A stretch of DNA of 54,405 nucleotides from an uncultured Spartobacteria bacterium. GTDB lineage: Bacteria; Verrucomicrobiota; Verrucomicrobiia; Chthoniobacterales; Chthoniobacteraceae. Both the position numbers and the translations under genes were made by a program. Below, one piece after another: positions 7,559-17,469 of the stretch (the first letter of the stretch is position 1; each line of letters begins with the position of its first letter). The notes under the pieces are model-generated. The model saw nothing but the letters and a program-made list of their open reading frames with translations. It was not told where the DNA came from and searched no databases. Where the stretch lies: NCBI GenBank assembly GCA_903882875.1, contig CAIRYQ010000053.1:1-54405 (forward strand). The letters are read 5' to 3'.

Positions 7559-10500
7559 CTATTTTCCTTCCGGGGCCGGGGGCGCGGGGGCCGGCGCGGC
7601 CTTCAGCTCGATGGCTCCGTTGCCGATGCCGTTGATGATCACGTTGCCCTGAATCCGGATGCCGCCTGCGGCGTTGTTGAGGATGATCGCGCCGCCGTTC
7701 GGGTTGGCGTTGTTCTGCCCGGCCTTTTTGTCGGCGGCATTTTCCGGAGGCGACGCGGTGCGCGGCTGGAAGACGATCTCGGAGAGCGCGGTCGTGCTGA
7801 AGGTGAGGTTGCCTGCGGAGGCGCTGTGGCAGGTGACGCGGCCATCGGCGACTTGCAGCGAGTCCACGGTGACGCTGCCTTTTCCGGCGAGGTGCAACCG
7901 CACGCCGGCTGCGGGCGGCTGCGGCGGGCCTGCGAATTCGGCCACGAGCGCGCGGCTCATCGGGATGTCGAGCCTGCCCACGTCGCACTGGAGGTGAATC
8001 TCGGTGGAGCTTGCGCCTTCGAGGGTGCCGGAGGTTTCGTCGCCGTTCACGAGTGCGATGAGGTCGCCTGCGGGTGTGGCGGGCTTTTGCTCCGGGGCGT
8101 CCGTCTTGCCGGCGGTGGGCGCGGGCTTGTCGGCTGCGTCATCCTGTTTTCCGTCGGCGGGGACGACGGCGTTGCCATTCACAACGATGCCGCCTGCTGC
8201 GTTGCCTAGCCGGAGGACGCCGTTGTTGAGGATCATTCCGCCTTGGGGGACGACATTGCCTGCGCCGCGTCTGCGGGCACCGCCTTTTGGAATTTCGGGC
8301 GCGTCGCCGCTCCACGGGCCGACCCAGACGTTCGAGATCGTGACGCTGGAATTCATCGGCTGCGGGACGATGGCGATGCCTTTGCCGGGCTTCGGCGATT
8401 CCTTGCCCGCGCCCGTTTTCTGCCCGAATCCGCCGACGGGGATTCCGTTCACGATCATCACGAGCCGTCCCGTGCGCCGGTCGGCGAGGAAGCGGAACGT
8501 GCGGCGGTTTCCCTCGGAGCCGACGCTTTCGCCGAATTCGATCTGCTGCGGCTGGTTGAACATGTTGCCGCCATTTTTCCGCGGCGACATGTCGTAGATG
8601 TATGCGCTGTCCCAGCCGCCCTGGATCATGAGGCCCTGCTGCCGGTCGTCGTGGAAGAGCTGGATCGAATAGCCGGCCTGCGTCTTCGGCGTGGAAATCT
8701 CGAAGCTGACCTCGACCTTGTCCGGCAGGTTGTCGAATGAGCGGCCGACGTTCGGGCCGTTGCCGTAGCCGTTGCGGCCCGTGGCGCGCGGGAGGTTGAA
8801 CGCGCCGTCGAGGTAGCGCCACGGGTTGCGCTTTGAGCCGTCGTCCTTTGTCGGGCGGCGTCCGCCGTACATCTCCAGGTTAGCCGTCTTCATCCACGAT
8901 TGAGGATCGCTCGCGCCGTCCCACACGGGCACCTCGCTGTTCTGGCCGAAGTAGATCGCGCGGATGCCGGTGCGGTCGAGCTGGAGATTGTCGGCGATGG
9001 GGGAGCGGAGGTGGAGCTGCTGCCTGTCGAGGTGGAGCAGTTCGCCGGGAATCCAGTCGCCGTTGCGGAAGCGCACGGCGGCGGTCGGCGGGCTGTCCGC
9101 GGACTTTCCATGTTTCGCGAGCAGGACGCCCGCAAGTCGGCTCACGGGGAATTCGGCGGGCTGCGTGCCTTTCACGGGCTTCCACTTCACCTTTTGGTCC
9201 TGGCTCGCGCTCACGAGCGAGCCGCGCAGCTCGTCGCCATTGCGGAAAATGAGCGTGTCGCCGCCCTCGGCAATCACCTTGTCCGCGGCGGCGAGCCGGT
9301 GGGGAAATTCAATCGCGCGCACGGCGGTGATCGGCAGCGTGATGTCTCCCGCGAAGGAGGTGCGCACCCTGAGCTGCCCGTCGCGGAAGCCTAGCGCCGT
9401 CACGTCGAACTCGCCGCGCTGCGCGAGCCACACGCGAGCCACCGAGCCCGCCGGCGGATCGCCCGCGGCGGCGCGGTTCAGCCGGATGAAGAGCGGATCC
9501 TGTCGCGGGATTTCCCTGCCGGAAAATTTCACGGAGTCCGCGGTGATCGCCTCCAGCGCGCCCGCCTGGCGGACCGGCCTGGGCATGGGCTTTGCATTGG
9601 GATCCACGCGCTCGCCATTCACGAGCGGCCAGCCGGTGATCTTCGGCGGATTCACGACCTGGAGCTGGTTCGAGATCAGATCCTTCGCGGTTTCGTCGCC
9701 CTTCGGATCCGGCTCCACGCTGCCGTCCCACGGACGCACGCGCACCTTCGAGAGCGTCCACGCCATGTTCGAACTCCAGTAGGTCGGCTGCCAGCTCAGC
9801 GAGCCGCCCTTCGAGGGATCGCCCTGCGGCGGCAGATCCCAGTCGGCGACTTTTTTTCCGTTCACGAGGATGATCAGCTTTCCGCCGCGCTTGTCGTGGA
9901 GGATGCGGTAGCGCGTCTCCTTCGGCGCGTTCTTCTCCTCGGACATGGTCGCGCTGAGGTTCTTCATGTTGCTTCCGTCGTACGCGTTTGCGCTGATGTT
10001 GTTCGCCTGGAAGCGGAGATAGACGGAGCCCTTCGAGTAGCCCTGCGACTGGAGGCCGGGATGCAGCCAGAGCGTGAGCCCGCGGACTGCGCTGCCGCCG
10101 TCGCTTGCGGAAAATTCGATGTCCACCCGGTCGCTCAACGCCTCGAAGCGGCGCGTGAGCGGCGATGCGGCGCGCGCGATGAGGGCGCCGTCGGCGTAGT
10201 CCCACGCCGCGCCCGCCTGGCCGCCGGTTTCCCAGCCCGCGAGGCCCATCGGCCCGGTCGGCCCCTCGTAGGCGTCGGGCGGAGTGCCCTTGGAAAGATG
10301 CAGCCACTCGACCTTGTTGCGATCGATCGCGAAAGTGCCCGCGCCCTCGATGGCGAGGCTGAATTTTCCGTCCTGCAGCGCCGTGAGATCGCCCGTGAGC
10401 CAGTCGCTGCCGACGAGCTTCACCGTCGCGTTCGCCTTCTGCGGGGCTGCGATCTCGGTTGCGCCGAACAGTATCCGCTTCACATCCTGCGGCGTGAAAG

Positions 10501-10870
10501 TGAGCGGCGCGGCGGTGTCCCCTCGTTGCCACAGGAGTTCGCTTTTTCCGAATCCGGCGAGCTTGCCGTGGAGCTGCGAACCATCGGTGAGTTCGAGCAC
10601 GGAATCGCCCGCGGGATCAGCCGGCGGCTTCTCGATCTTTTTCGCCGCGTCGCCGGTGAGCACGATGCGGCCGTTCACGATCTGCACGCCCTCGGCGTCG
10701 TCGGATTCGCCGTTGTCGAAAATGTCGAGGCCGTTGAAAAACTCGATCTGATCCGCACGGATCTGCTCCGCGCGGGTCTGGAGCGATGGAATCGCAAGGG
10801 CTGCGATCAACACGGCCGGCGCAATGACCGCCGCGCACGTCCTCAGTTTTTTCCTGATCCTGATGGTCAT
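7559..10870 (-). CDS. Large secreted beta-rich protein with duplicated lectin-like modules
   Basis: An 1103-residue protein with an N-terminal signal peptide (basic MTIRIRKK, hydrophobic core to about residue 34, TRA-EQ cleavage). Two concanavalin-like modules are recognisable at about 230-390 and 690-860; each has a paired segment (KLIILVNGKKVADW and RLVMIVNGIPVGGF) followed by a VRPWDGS or VGPWSGD motif. Between and around them, short NGD-x-L-x-G-x-L beta motifs recur near residues 92, 155, 540, 602 and 943. The tail is rich in Ala and Pro. No catalytic signature was found; a surface or periplasmic glycan-binding or structural role is inferred. AAGGAG 9-10 bases before the ATG supports the start. 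Its last ~100 bases are copied at 1157-1254. Confidence 0.85.
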   Translation of the reverse strand: MTIRIRKKLRTCAAVIAPAVLIAALAIPSLQTRAEQIRADQIEFFNGLDIFDNGESDDAEGVQIVNGRIVLTGDAAKKIEKPPADPAGDSVLELTDGSQLHGKLAGFGKSELLWQRGDTAAPLTFTPQDVKRILFGATEIAAPQKANATVKLVGSDWLTGDLTALQDGKFSLAIEGAGTFAIDRNKVEWLHLSKGTPPDAYEGPTGPMGLAGWETGGQAGAAWDYADGALIARAASPLTRRFEALSDRVDIEFSASDGGSAVRGLTLWLHPGLQSQGYSKGSVYLRFQANNISANAYDGSNMKNLSATMSEEKNAPKETRYRILHDKRGGKLIILVNGKKVADWDLPPQGDPSKGGSLSWQPTYWSSNMAWTLSKVRVRPWDGSVEPDPKGDETAKDLISNQLQVVNPPKITGWPLVNGERVDPNAKPMPRPVRQAGALEAITADSVKFSGREIPRQDPLFIRLNRAAAGDPPAGSVARVWLAQRGEFDVTALGFRDGQLRVRTSFAGDITLPITAVRAIEFPHRLAAADKVIAEGGDTLIFRNGDELRGSLVSASQDQKVKWKPVKGTQPAEFPVSRLAGVLLAKHGKSADSPPTAAVRFRNGDWIPGELLHLDRQQLHLRSPIADNLQLDRTGIRAIYFGQNSEVPVWDGASDPQSWMKTANLEMYGGRRPTKDDGSKRNPWRYLDGAFNLPRATGRNGYGNGPNVGRSFDNLPDKVEVSFEISTPKTQAGYSIQLFHDDRQQGLMIQGGWDSAYIYDMSPRKNGGNMFNQPQQIEFGESVGSEGNRRTFRFLADRRTGRLVMIVNGIPVGGFGQKTGAGKESPKPGKGIAIVPQPMNSSVTISNVWVGPWSGDAPEIPKGGARRRGAGNVVPQGGMILNNGVLRLGNAAGGIVVNGNAVVPADGKQDDAADKPAPTAGKTDAPEQKPATPAGDLIALVNGDETSGTLEGASSTEIHLQCDVGRLDIPMSRALVAEFAGPPQPPAAGVRLHLAGKGSVTVDSLQVADGRVTCHSASAGNLTFSTTALSEIVFQPRTASPPENAADKKAGQNNANPNGGAIILNNAAGGIRIQGNVIINGIGNGAIELKAAPAPAPPAPEGK

Positions 10871-10970
10871 CGTGTTGGTGCTCCTTGGAATCGGTGGATG
10901 CGGCAGCAGGGGCCGCGTGGATTCAGATTAAGATGGCTGACCGGGCGGCGCTGGGAGTTCCCGGCGTTCA

Positions 10971-11984
10971 TCAGCGCTCGTAGATCGGGAGATAGCGGTA
11001 GTTCAGCGCGATCGAGAGCAGCGCGAGCGCGGTGCAGGTCGCCGGGCCGAGGCCCGCGTCCCATGCGCCGTCGTCGTTTTGCATGTCGGCGAGACGCTTC
11101 ACCTGCTTGTCATTCCACGTCTGCCACGCCTTGAAGTCGCCCTGGAAGAATCCCTGCGCCGCGTAGTAGTCGTAGTAAAAGGGATAGCCTCCGCCGTTGC
11201 CGTCGTCACCGCCCTTCATCGCCTTGAGCGCCTTGGCAAAGGTCGGCGCATCCTTTTTTCTCGCGTAGGCGTAAGCCGCGACGCCGATGGCAGTCGTCGC
11301 ATTTCCGTGGCCACCGCTGCGCGGCATGTAGCCGATGCCGCCATCCGGGCTCTGGCAGTCGGTGTAAAATTTCATCGCGTCCTCGATGTTCTTGTCCGGC
11401 ACTTTCACGCCCGCATTCCGCGCGGCGATGAGCGCCACAAAGCACGCGCCGCTCACCGTCGAGTCCGCGTCCTGCGACTCGGGCGAATAGCGCCAGCCGT
11501 GGAACTTGTTCTTGTCCTGCGAGGAAAGGATCAGCTCGACGGCCTTTTTCAGCGCGGGCGCGATGCGGTCATCCGCCACCGCGCCGTACGATTCCGCGAG
11601 CGCGAGCGTGGCGAAGCCGTGGTTGTACATCGAGCTTCCGATGTAGCCGTTCGACTCGTTCCGCTGCTTCAGGATGTAATCAATGCTGTTCTTGATCGTC
11701 TTCGCGTACGGCCCGTGGTTCGGATCGTCGCCGTGCGCGAGCATCGTCATCACCGTCATCCCCACGACGCCCGGCTCGGTGCCGTACTGGCCGGGGAACG
11801 ATCCGTCGGCATTCTGCGCCGAGACGAGAAACTTCAGCCCCTTCTCGTAAATGCGCTCGACCTCCGGCGGCACCTGCGTCCCGCGATAGACTTGGAAATC
11901 CGTCGTCTGCGCGCGCGCCGTTCCCGTGGTGAAAATCACCGAGAGCGTGCCGCCGAGGATCGCCGTGCGGATGCGGGCGATCAT
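10971..11984 (-). CDS. Secreted prenyltransferase/squalene-oxidase-repeat protein
   Basis: A 337-residue protein. The signal peptide MIARIRTAILGGTLSVIFTT ends at ARA-Q near residue 25. Tandem alpha/alpha-barrel repeats follow, with the terpene-cyclase-fold signatures NADGSFPGQYG, DGGIGYMPRSGGHGNATTAI and NDDGAWDAGLGPATCTALAL. The DxDD catalytic motif of true cyclases is not seen, so this is probably a non-enzymatic or unknown-function member, as is usual when the fold accompanies DUF4175/VWA operons. The ATG at 11982-11984 was chosen because it overlaps the upstream gene's stop as ATGA and directly precedes the signal peptide; longer upstream extensions in this frame are antisense to nothing and simply overlap the DUF4175 gene. 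Confidence 0.88.
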   Translation of the reverse strand: MIARIRTAILGGTLSVIFTTGTARAQTTDFQVYRGTQVPPEVERIYEKGLKFLVSAQNADGSFPGQYGTEPGVVGMTVMTMLAHGDDPNHGPYAKTIKNSIDYILKQRNESNGYIGSSMYNHGFATLALAESYGAVADDRIAPALKKAVELILSSQDKNKFHGWRYSPESQDADSTVSGACFVALIAARNAGVKVPDKNIEDAMKFYTDCQSPDGGIGYMPRSGGHGNATTAIGVAAYAYARKKDAPTFAKALKAMKGGDDGNGGGYPFYYDYYAAQGFFQGDFKAWQTWNDKQVKRLADMQNDDGAWDAGLGPATCTALALLSIALNYRYLPIYER

Positions 11985-14900
11985 TTCTTTTTCTCCTCGA
12001 GCGCCTGGAAATACGCCTGCAACGACTCGCGGAACTCCTCGGGCCATTCGCCCGCATTCGCAGCGCCGCCGCTCTTCTCGACGGTGCGCGTGTTGTTCTT
12101 GTCCTTCGTCGTCGAGCCCTGCGCGGTCGTGCCTTCGAGGTTGCTCGGGTTTTTGGAATTGTTCCCGCCCGCCGAGCGGCTCTTCGTCATCTGCTGCATC
12201 ATCTGTTGCATCATCTGCTGCATCTGCGCCATGGATTGCGACTGGCTGTCGCCGCCGCCCTTCTTGTCCGGCGGAACGAGCATCTCGATGATGATGCTTT
12301 CCGTGGACGCCGTGTCCGCGCCCGTGTTCGGCTTGTGCAGCTCGCCCGCGACCTCGTGCATGAGCGAAGTCACCTCGTCGAGCAGCGGTCCGACCTGGCC
12401 CATGAATTTTGCAAACTTCGGGTTCTCCTCGATCTCCTTCGCCGTGCCGCTGAGCTGATTCTGCGTCGTGCCGAGCTTCGAGCTGTCGTCCGCGTAATTC
12501 GGATTCTTGTCCTTCGTCCGTTCCAGTTCCGCGGTCTGCTCGCGAATCGTGTCCTCGGTCACCGCGAGGCGGACGAGCGCGATCATCAGCTCCATCATGT
12601 CGGGATCCATCTCCCCGCCGCCGCCACCGCCGCCGCCTTTCTGCTCGTCGCGCAGCATCTCCGCCCACGCGCTGAGTTGGTCGCCCCACGCCTTTGCGCG
12701 GCCGACGGATTTCAGGCCGAGGTTTGCGCGGACAAAATTCGCAAGCTCGCCGAGTTCCGGCACCGCGCGCTTCTCTTCCATCTCGCTCACGACCTTCTGA
12801 TACTTGTCGTTCGGCATCCGGCGGAGATACGCGGTCATGTCGTTTTGGATTGTGTCCACGTCCTTCACGTTCCCGTCCTGTTTTCCGGCCACGCCCTCGA
12901 ACGACTTCTTTTCACCCACACCGATCTCCGCGGGTTTCAGCCCCACGGTCGCTTTCGCGAGCTTCTTCAGCCCGTCGGAAATCTGCTGCTCCACCGACGC
13001 CGCGAGCCGCAGACGGTTGTAAAAATTCCGCGCAAACAGGTTCTCATTCGTCGTCTTCATCTTGGACGCCGCCTGCCGCATCGCGTCGAGCGCCTGCTGC
13101 TGGCTCTTCATCGCCTTGTCCAGATCCTCCGAGCGCTGCTGCGGCGACTGCTGTGCCTGCGCCGCCTGCGCCATCTGCTGCGCTGCGTCGCTCATTTTCG
13201 GCGAAGCCTCCTTTTGCAACGCGTCCGCGATCTTGCTCCACTCGTTCAGCGTGTCGCTCGGGATGTCCTTGTTCCGCAGCGCGTCCTTCATGACCTCGGC
13301 CATCTGTTCGGCGATCTTGTCGAGCGCGTCCTTGTTCGTCTTTTCGCCCGCCTCGACGCGCTTGATTTCCTCCGCGGCCTTGTCGGTCTTCAAATCCTCC
13401 TTGTTCTCCGCGATGCCCTTGTTCTCCTCGATCGCGCGCTCCTCGTCGCGGATGCGCTCGTCAATCTGCTTGAGCACCTGGTCCATCCGCTCGCGCACGC
13501 GCTCCGCGTGCTTCTCTGGGCTGAGGACGAAAATGGTGAGCTTCCACGAAGTCGAGGGCTCGCGGTTCGGCAGGTAGTCGAGCGCGTAGCCGGTGAGCTC
13601 GACGACGCTGTCCGCCGGCACGCCCAGCGACGCGGGCGTCCAGACGATCGGCCTTGAAAGTTCACGCACCAATTGCCCGCCTGCGACGCGCGGCAGCTCG
13701 GTCGCGGGCTTCTTCGGATCAGCGGGCTTTGAGTCGTCCGCCTTCGGCTTCACCTCGGCCTGTGATTTCCATTCGTTCCAAAGGTCGCCGACCCAGTCCT
13801 TGCCCTTGTCCTTTGAATCCTTGGCGTCCTTCTTCACCTCCTTCGGCTTCTCGTTGATGCCGCGGGTGCTCCAGCCGACCCACATTTCCTTCAGCCCGAA
13901 ATCATCCGTCGCAGCGAGCGTGAAGCGCACGCTCTCATTCGGCAAGATCGCGACTTCCTGCTCGTCGAGGTTCTGAATCTCCACGCGCGGCGGCGCGTCC
14001 TGCGTCGTGCCGAGCTTCAGCGCGTAAGGCTGGATCGGCGTGAGCCCGTGGATGTCCGTCCAGTGCAGCGAGATTTCCTTGCCGAGCTTGTCGAGTTCCG
14101 TCGAAGGCGTGGTGAAAGTTTCCGCCTTTGGCTCGGCGTCGAGCTTCAGGTCTCCGGCGGTGATCGAGCCACTGCCGACGCCGCGGTTGATTTTTCCCAC
14201 GAACGAAACGCTGCTCCCCGCGAGGAAATCCGCCATTGTCCCGGCCACCGGCACGCGTTGCTCGGGGTAGCCGAGGTACGCCGGCAGCGTCACGCGCGCC
14301 GCGAGTTCCTTCAGCTCCGGACGGTGCAGCGGATGCACCGCGATGTCCTTGAGATAGTCGCCGAAGCGCAGGCTCAGCGTGCCCTCGTGCGTCTGGCCGG
14401 GGAATTTGAACAGAGCCTTCGATTTCTGCACCTGCGCGGAAAGTTTCTCCTGGCGCTCGATGCGCGCCGTGGCCGACGAAGGCTTCCACTCCGCATCCGG
14501 CCGCAGCCCGACGGACAGCTCGAACGCCTCGCCGTGCGGAATGTAGAGATCATTCGGCAGCGCCTCGACCGTCGTGAACGTGTACCGCTCAATGCCCGCC
14601 CAAGGTTTCGCCCAGCGTTCCAGCGCATTCGTCGCCGCGCGCGGCGCGAAGACAAACGGAGCCGCCGTGAGCGCCGCCGCGGAAATTCCCGCGAGCGCCC
14701 AGCGCCGTGCGGGACGCTTCGGCACCGCTTCTTCAAAATGATGTTTGCCCGAATCCTCCGCGACCTGCCGGATCGCCGCGCGCAGCAGGGCGGGGGACAT
14801 GTTCGGCGGAAGCTCCTCAAGATGCGTCAGCTCGATCACACCCTGCAGCCGATCACCGAGCACGCGGAAGTGCTTCTGCAAAAGTTTCGCAAGCTGCGTG

Positions 14901-15160
14901 GGCCCGCGACGCTCCCAAAGCCAGTGCTTCGCCCAGCCCTGCACAAACCACGCGGCGAGCAGGCCGCCCGTGATCGTGAGCACCGTGCGCGCCCAGATCG
15001 GCGTGTTCACGAAGCGGTCGAATACGAACAGCAGCACATACGTGATGAGCAGCCCGGCCAGACCTCCGGCCACGGCGACGAGGGTTTCCATCCTTCGCAA
15101 TTTCCGCTCGTAGGCTTGAAGTTGCGCAACCAGTGACTCCGGCAATTGGATCGAGTTCAT
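11981..15160 (-). CDS. DUF4175-like membrane protein with long coiled coils
   Basis: A 1059-residue protein. Two transmembrane helices occur near residues 28-48 and 60-78, and a third near 155-175, followed by a periplasmic region containing beta-rich segments (about 180-420). From about 545 to 720 the sequence is highly charged and helical, consistent with coiled coil (RERMDQVLKQIDERIRDEER and a Gln-rich stretch). A poly-Gly stretch (GGGGGGGG near 863) and a Met/Gln-rich MAQMQQMMQQMMQQM block near 1005 follow. This matches the DUF4175 type found in PVC envelope operons; molecular function is not established. Its stop overlaps the start of the next gene by ATGA, indicating translational coupling. 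Confidence 0.85.
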   Translation of the reverse strand: MNSIQLPESLVAQLQAYERKLRRMETLVAVAGGLAGLLITYVLLFVFDRFVNTPIWARTVLTITGGLLAAWFVQGWAKHWLWERRGPTQLAKLLQKHFRVLGDRLQGVIELTHLEELPPNMSPALLRAAIRQVAEDSGKHHFEEAVPKRPARRWALAGISAAALTAAPFVFAPRAATNALERWAKPWAGIERYTFTTVEALPNDLYIPHGEAFELSVGLRPDAEWKPSSATARIERQEKLSAQVQKSKALFKFPGQTHEGTLSLRFGDYLKDIAVHPLHRPELKELAARVTLPAYLGYPEQRVPVAGTMADFLAGSSVSFVGKINRGVGSGSITAGDLKLDAEPKAETFTTPSTELDKLGKEISLHWTDIHGLTPIQPYALKLGTTQDAPPRVEIQNLDEQEVAILPNESVRFTLAATDDFGLKEMWVGWSTRGINEKPKEVKKDAKDSKDKGKDWVGDLWNEWKSQAEVKPKADDSKPADPKKPATELPRVAGGQLVRELSRPIVWTPASLGVPADSVVELTGYALDYLPNREPSTSWKLTIFVLSPEKHAERVRERMDQVLKQIDERIRDEERAIEENKGIAENKEDLKTDKAAEEIKRVEAGEKTNKDALDKIAEQMAEVMKDALRNKDIPSDTLNEWSKIADALQKEASPKMSDAAQQMAQAAQAQQSPQQRSEDLDKAMKSQQQALDAMRQAASKMKTTNENLFARNFYNRLRLAASVEQQISDGLKKLAKATVGLKPAEIGVGEKKSFEGVAGKQDGNVKDVDTIQNDMTAYLRRMPNDKYQKVVSEMEEKRAVPELGELANFVRANLGLKSVGRAKAWGDQLSAWAEMLRDEQKGGGGGGGGEMDPDMMELMIALVRLAVTEDTIREQTAELERTKDKNPNYADDSSKLGTTQNQLSGTAKEIEENPKFAKFMGQVGPLLDEVTSLMHEVAGELHKPNTGADTASTESIIIEMLVPPDKKGGGDSQSQSMAQMQQMMQQMMQQMTKSRSAGGNNSKNPSNLEGTTAQGSTTKDKNNTRTVEKSGGAANAGEWPEEFRESLQAYFQALEEKKK

Positions 15161-15240
15161 GGCGATTTGGGTTTGGGGATTGTAGCGGGTAAATCGCGGT
15201 TGGAAACCGCGGAGTTGTCAGGAAATTGTGAGGGGCAAAA

Positions 15241-17469
15241 TCACACCAGGCCTCCGATCTTGCGTCCGATCCAGTATGCGGAAAAGAGCACCAGCAGCGC
15301 GCCGCACCACCACGGATCACACCACAGGCGGAAGCGAAGCTCCTCGGGCTTGCGCTCGGGCAGCAGGCTCAGGCTGCTGATGATCTGCGCGAGGTCGCCG
15401 GGCGACGCAAACTTCCCGCCCGTGAGCGCCGAGATTTCGCGCAGCACGTCGAGCTTCGCGGGCAGGCCGACTTTTTCCAAAGTGGGAACGCTCACATCAA
15501 TCTGCGTCTTCATGTGCCGCCCCGCGGTGTCGTTCGCGACTTCGACTTCGTAGCGTCCGCCTTCGCGCGGCGTGAAGGTGCCGTTGTAAACCCCCCACTC
15601 GGAATTCTCCGCCGCAAGCTCGATCGTCTCGCTCGTGCCGCCGGGCGCTTTCAAAGTCACGGTCACTTTTCCCTCGGTGATCGGCGTGCCGAGCTTGTCG
15701 AGGACGGTCGCGCTCAGGCGCACCTTGTCGCCGCGCTTCGGCGCTTCTGGCGTGTAGAAAAATCGCATCCCGTCCGACTGCGCGAGGTGGCGCTGATGCG
15801 ACATCCACCGCACGACCTGACTCCAAAACCGGTAGTGATACGTGTCCTCCACACCCTTGCGCCAGCGCCACGCCGCGTCGGTGCCCATGTAGAGCACCTT
15901 GCCGCTGCCGGCGCTGCGAGTCGCGAGCAGTGGGATGCGGCCGGACGCATTGCGCGCCGACTCATGCACCGCGAGAACTTCCGCGCCGGGCTTCGCCTTC
16001 ACGACCGGCGCGTACCAGAAAAATCCCGGCAGTCCGCGCCACACCGCCTGGTTTGCGGTCGGGTCGGTCGCGAGCATCGTGAGCCAGTGGTCGCGTCCGC
16101 GGAAAGTCAGCTCCAGCTTCGTCTCGCCCGCGGTCGAGAAGCCGCTGCCCGCCGAGAAATTCACCATGCCCGCGCCCTTTTCGTAATCCGTCTCCACCGG
16201 CACGAGATCCCCGAGCGGCGAATCCTTCAGCGTCTTCTGCCAGCCGAGCGGGCCGGGCAGAAAGACGAGGCCGCTGGCCTGCTGTTCGATCAGCCCGCGC
16301 AGCATCGTCGCCTGCTCGGGCGAGATCATTCCTTTCGTCACGCCGACATCGCCGAGGAAGACCACATCGTAGCCCTGCAAATCTTCGCGCTTCGTCGGGA
16401 ACGACGGGAGATAGCCCGCACCTTCGCCCATGCCGATCTGCGGATGGAAGAGCACCGTGTTCACCTGCACGCCGGGGTCGCGCATGAGCGCGTTGCGCAG
16501 GTAGCGGAATTCCCACCGCGGCTGCGAATCCACGACGAGCACCTTCAGCGTCTCCTTGCGCACCGCCATGTGGAATTTTTTCTCGTTGTTCTCGGGAAAA
16601 ATTTCGTCCTTCTCGACCGGCACCTTTACCGTGAAGTCCGCCTCGCCCTCCGCCAGCGGCGTGATGACGACCATGTCCTGAATCTGCGCCATGGGCGGAA
16701 TCGTCACCGCCTTCGATCCCGTCGTGCCGCCCGGTCCGCTCACCGTCACCGTCGTCTTCACCTCGCGCGTGAGATGATTTTGCAACGTCACGAAAACGCT
16801 GATGCGCTCATTCAGCAGCCCGTAGGTCGGCGCGAGCACGCTCTGCAATTCGAGATCCGGCAGATAGTTTTCGCTGCCCGTCCCGATCGCAAAAACCGGC
16901 ACATCCTTCTGCGCCAGCGCCGTCGCGCCGGTGATGGGCGACTTGCCGAGATTCCAGTCGCCATCCGTGAGCAGCAGCACCGCGCGGAGATCCGTGTGCG
17001 CCTTCAGCACGCGCTCCAGCGCGCCGTTCAGATCGGTGCCAATCTCCGTCTCCACATCCGCCTTCGGATCCGTCGGCGGCGCGCTGAACGCCTCGACGCT
17101 CACCTGATACCGCTTCTCCAGCGGCGTCCAAAATTTTGCCTCCACCTGCTCCTTCACCCACTCGGCGCGCTGCACGGCGGTCTTGCCGTCGAGCACCACG
17201 TCCTTCGTCGCCATGCTGCCCGACGCATCCCACAACACCGCCACACGCGGCTGTTCGCTGCGCTTCGAAAGCTGCACGCGCTCGGGCCTCAAAAATGTGA
17301 GCGCCACCGCGAGCGCGATGACCATGCGCAGCAGATGCAGCGCGATCATGCCGCCCGTGCTGCCCTCGCGTTTCACCGAGCGGAAAAAGAACCACACCGA
17401 CGCGATCAGGAAAGCCCCCGCGACCCCGAGCGCCCAGGGCGCGTTGTTGAATTGCCAGCCTTCAATCAT
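15241..17469 (-). CDS. VWA-domain membrane protein with glutamine-amidotransferase-like fold
   Basis: A 742-residue protein. Two N-terminal membrane helices (about 13-30 and 41-60) precede a von Willebrand factor A domain whose metal-site motif DASGS is at 81-85, with the later TDGD loop of the same site. A second alpha/beta domain around 300-480 (LKVLVVDSQPRWEFRYLRNA, then a GYDVVFLGD strand) resembles the glutamine-amidotransferase-like fold of BatA-type operons. Ig-like beta segments follow, and a C-terminal helix (LWCDPWWCGALLVLFSAYWI) anchors the protein again. Start and the preceding gene's stop overlap as ATGA. The role is presumably substrate or partner capture with a MoxR ATPase; the partner is unknown. 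Confidence 0.88.
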   Translation of the reverse strand: MIEGWQFNNAPWALGVAGAFLIASVWFFFRSVKREGSTGGMIALHLLRMVIALAVALTFLRPERVQLSKRSEQPRVAVLWDASGSMATKDVVLDGKTAVQRAEWVKEQVEAKFWTPLEKRYQVSVEAFSAPPTDPKADVETEIGTDLNGALERVLKAHTDLRAVLLLTDGDWNLGKSPITGATALAQKDVPVFAIGTGSENYLPDLELQSVLAPTYGLLNERISVFVTLQNHLTREVKTTVTVSGPGGTTGSKAVTIPPMAQIQDMVVITPLAEGEADFTVKVPVEKDEIFPENNEKKFHMAVRKETLKVLVVDSQPRWEFRYLRNALMRDPGVQVNTVLFHPQIGMGEGAGYLPSFPTKREDLQGYDVVFLGDVGVTKGMISPEQATMLRGLIEQQASGLVFLPGPLGWQKTLKDSPLGDLVPVETDYEKGAGMVNFSAGSGFSTAGETKLELTFRGRDHWLTMLATDPTANQAVWRGLPGFFWYAPVVKAKPGAEVLAVHESARNASGRIPLLATRSAGSGKVLYMGTDAAWRWRKGVEDTYHYRFWSQVVRWMSHQRHLAQSDGMRFFYTPEAPKRGDKVRLSATVLDKLGTPITEGKVTVTLKAPGGTSETIELAAENSEWGVYNGTFTPREGGRYEVEVANDTAGRHMKTQIDVSVPTLEKVGLPAKLDVLREISALTGGKFASPGDLAQIISSLSLLPERKPEELRFRLWCDPWWCGALLVLFSAYWIGRKIGGLV

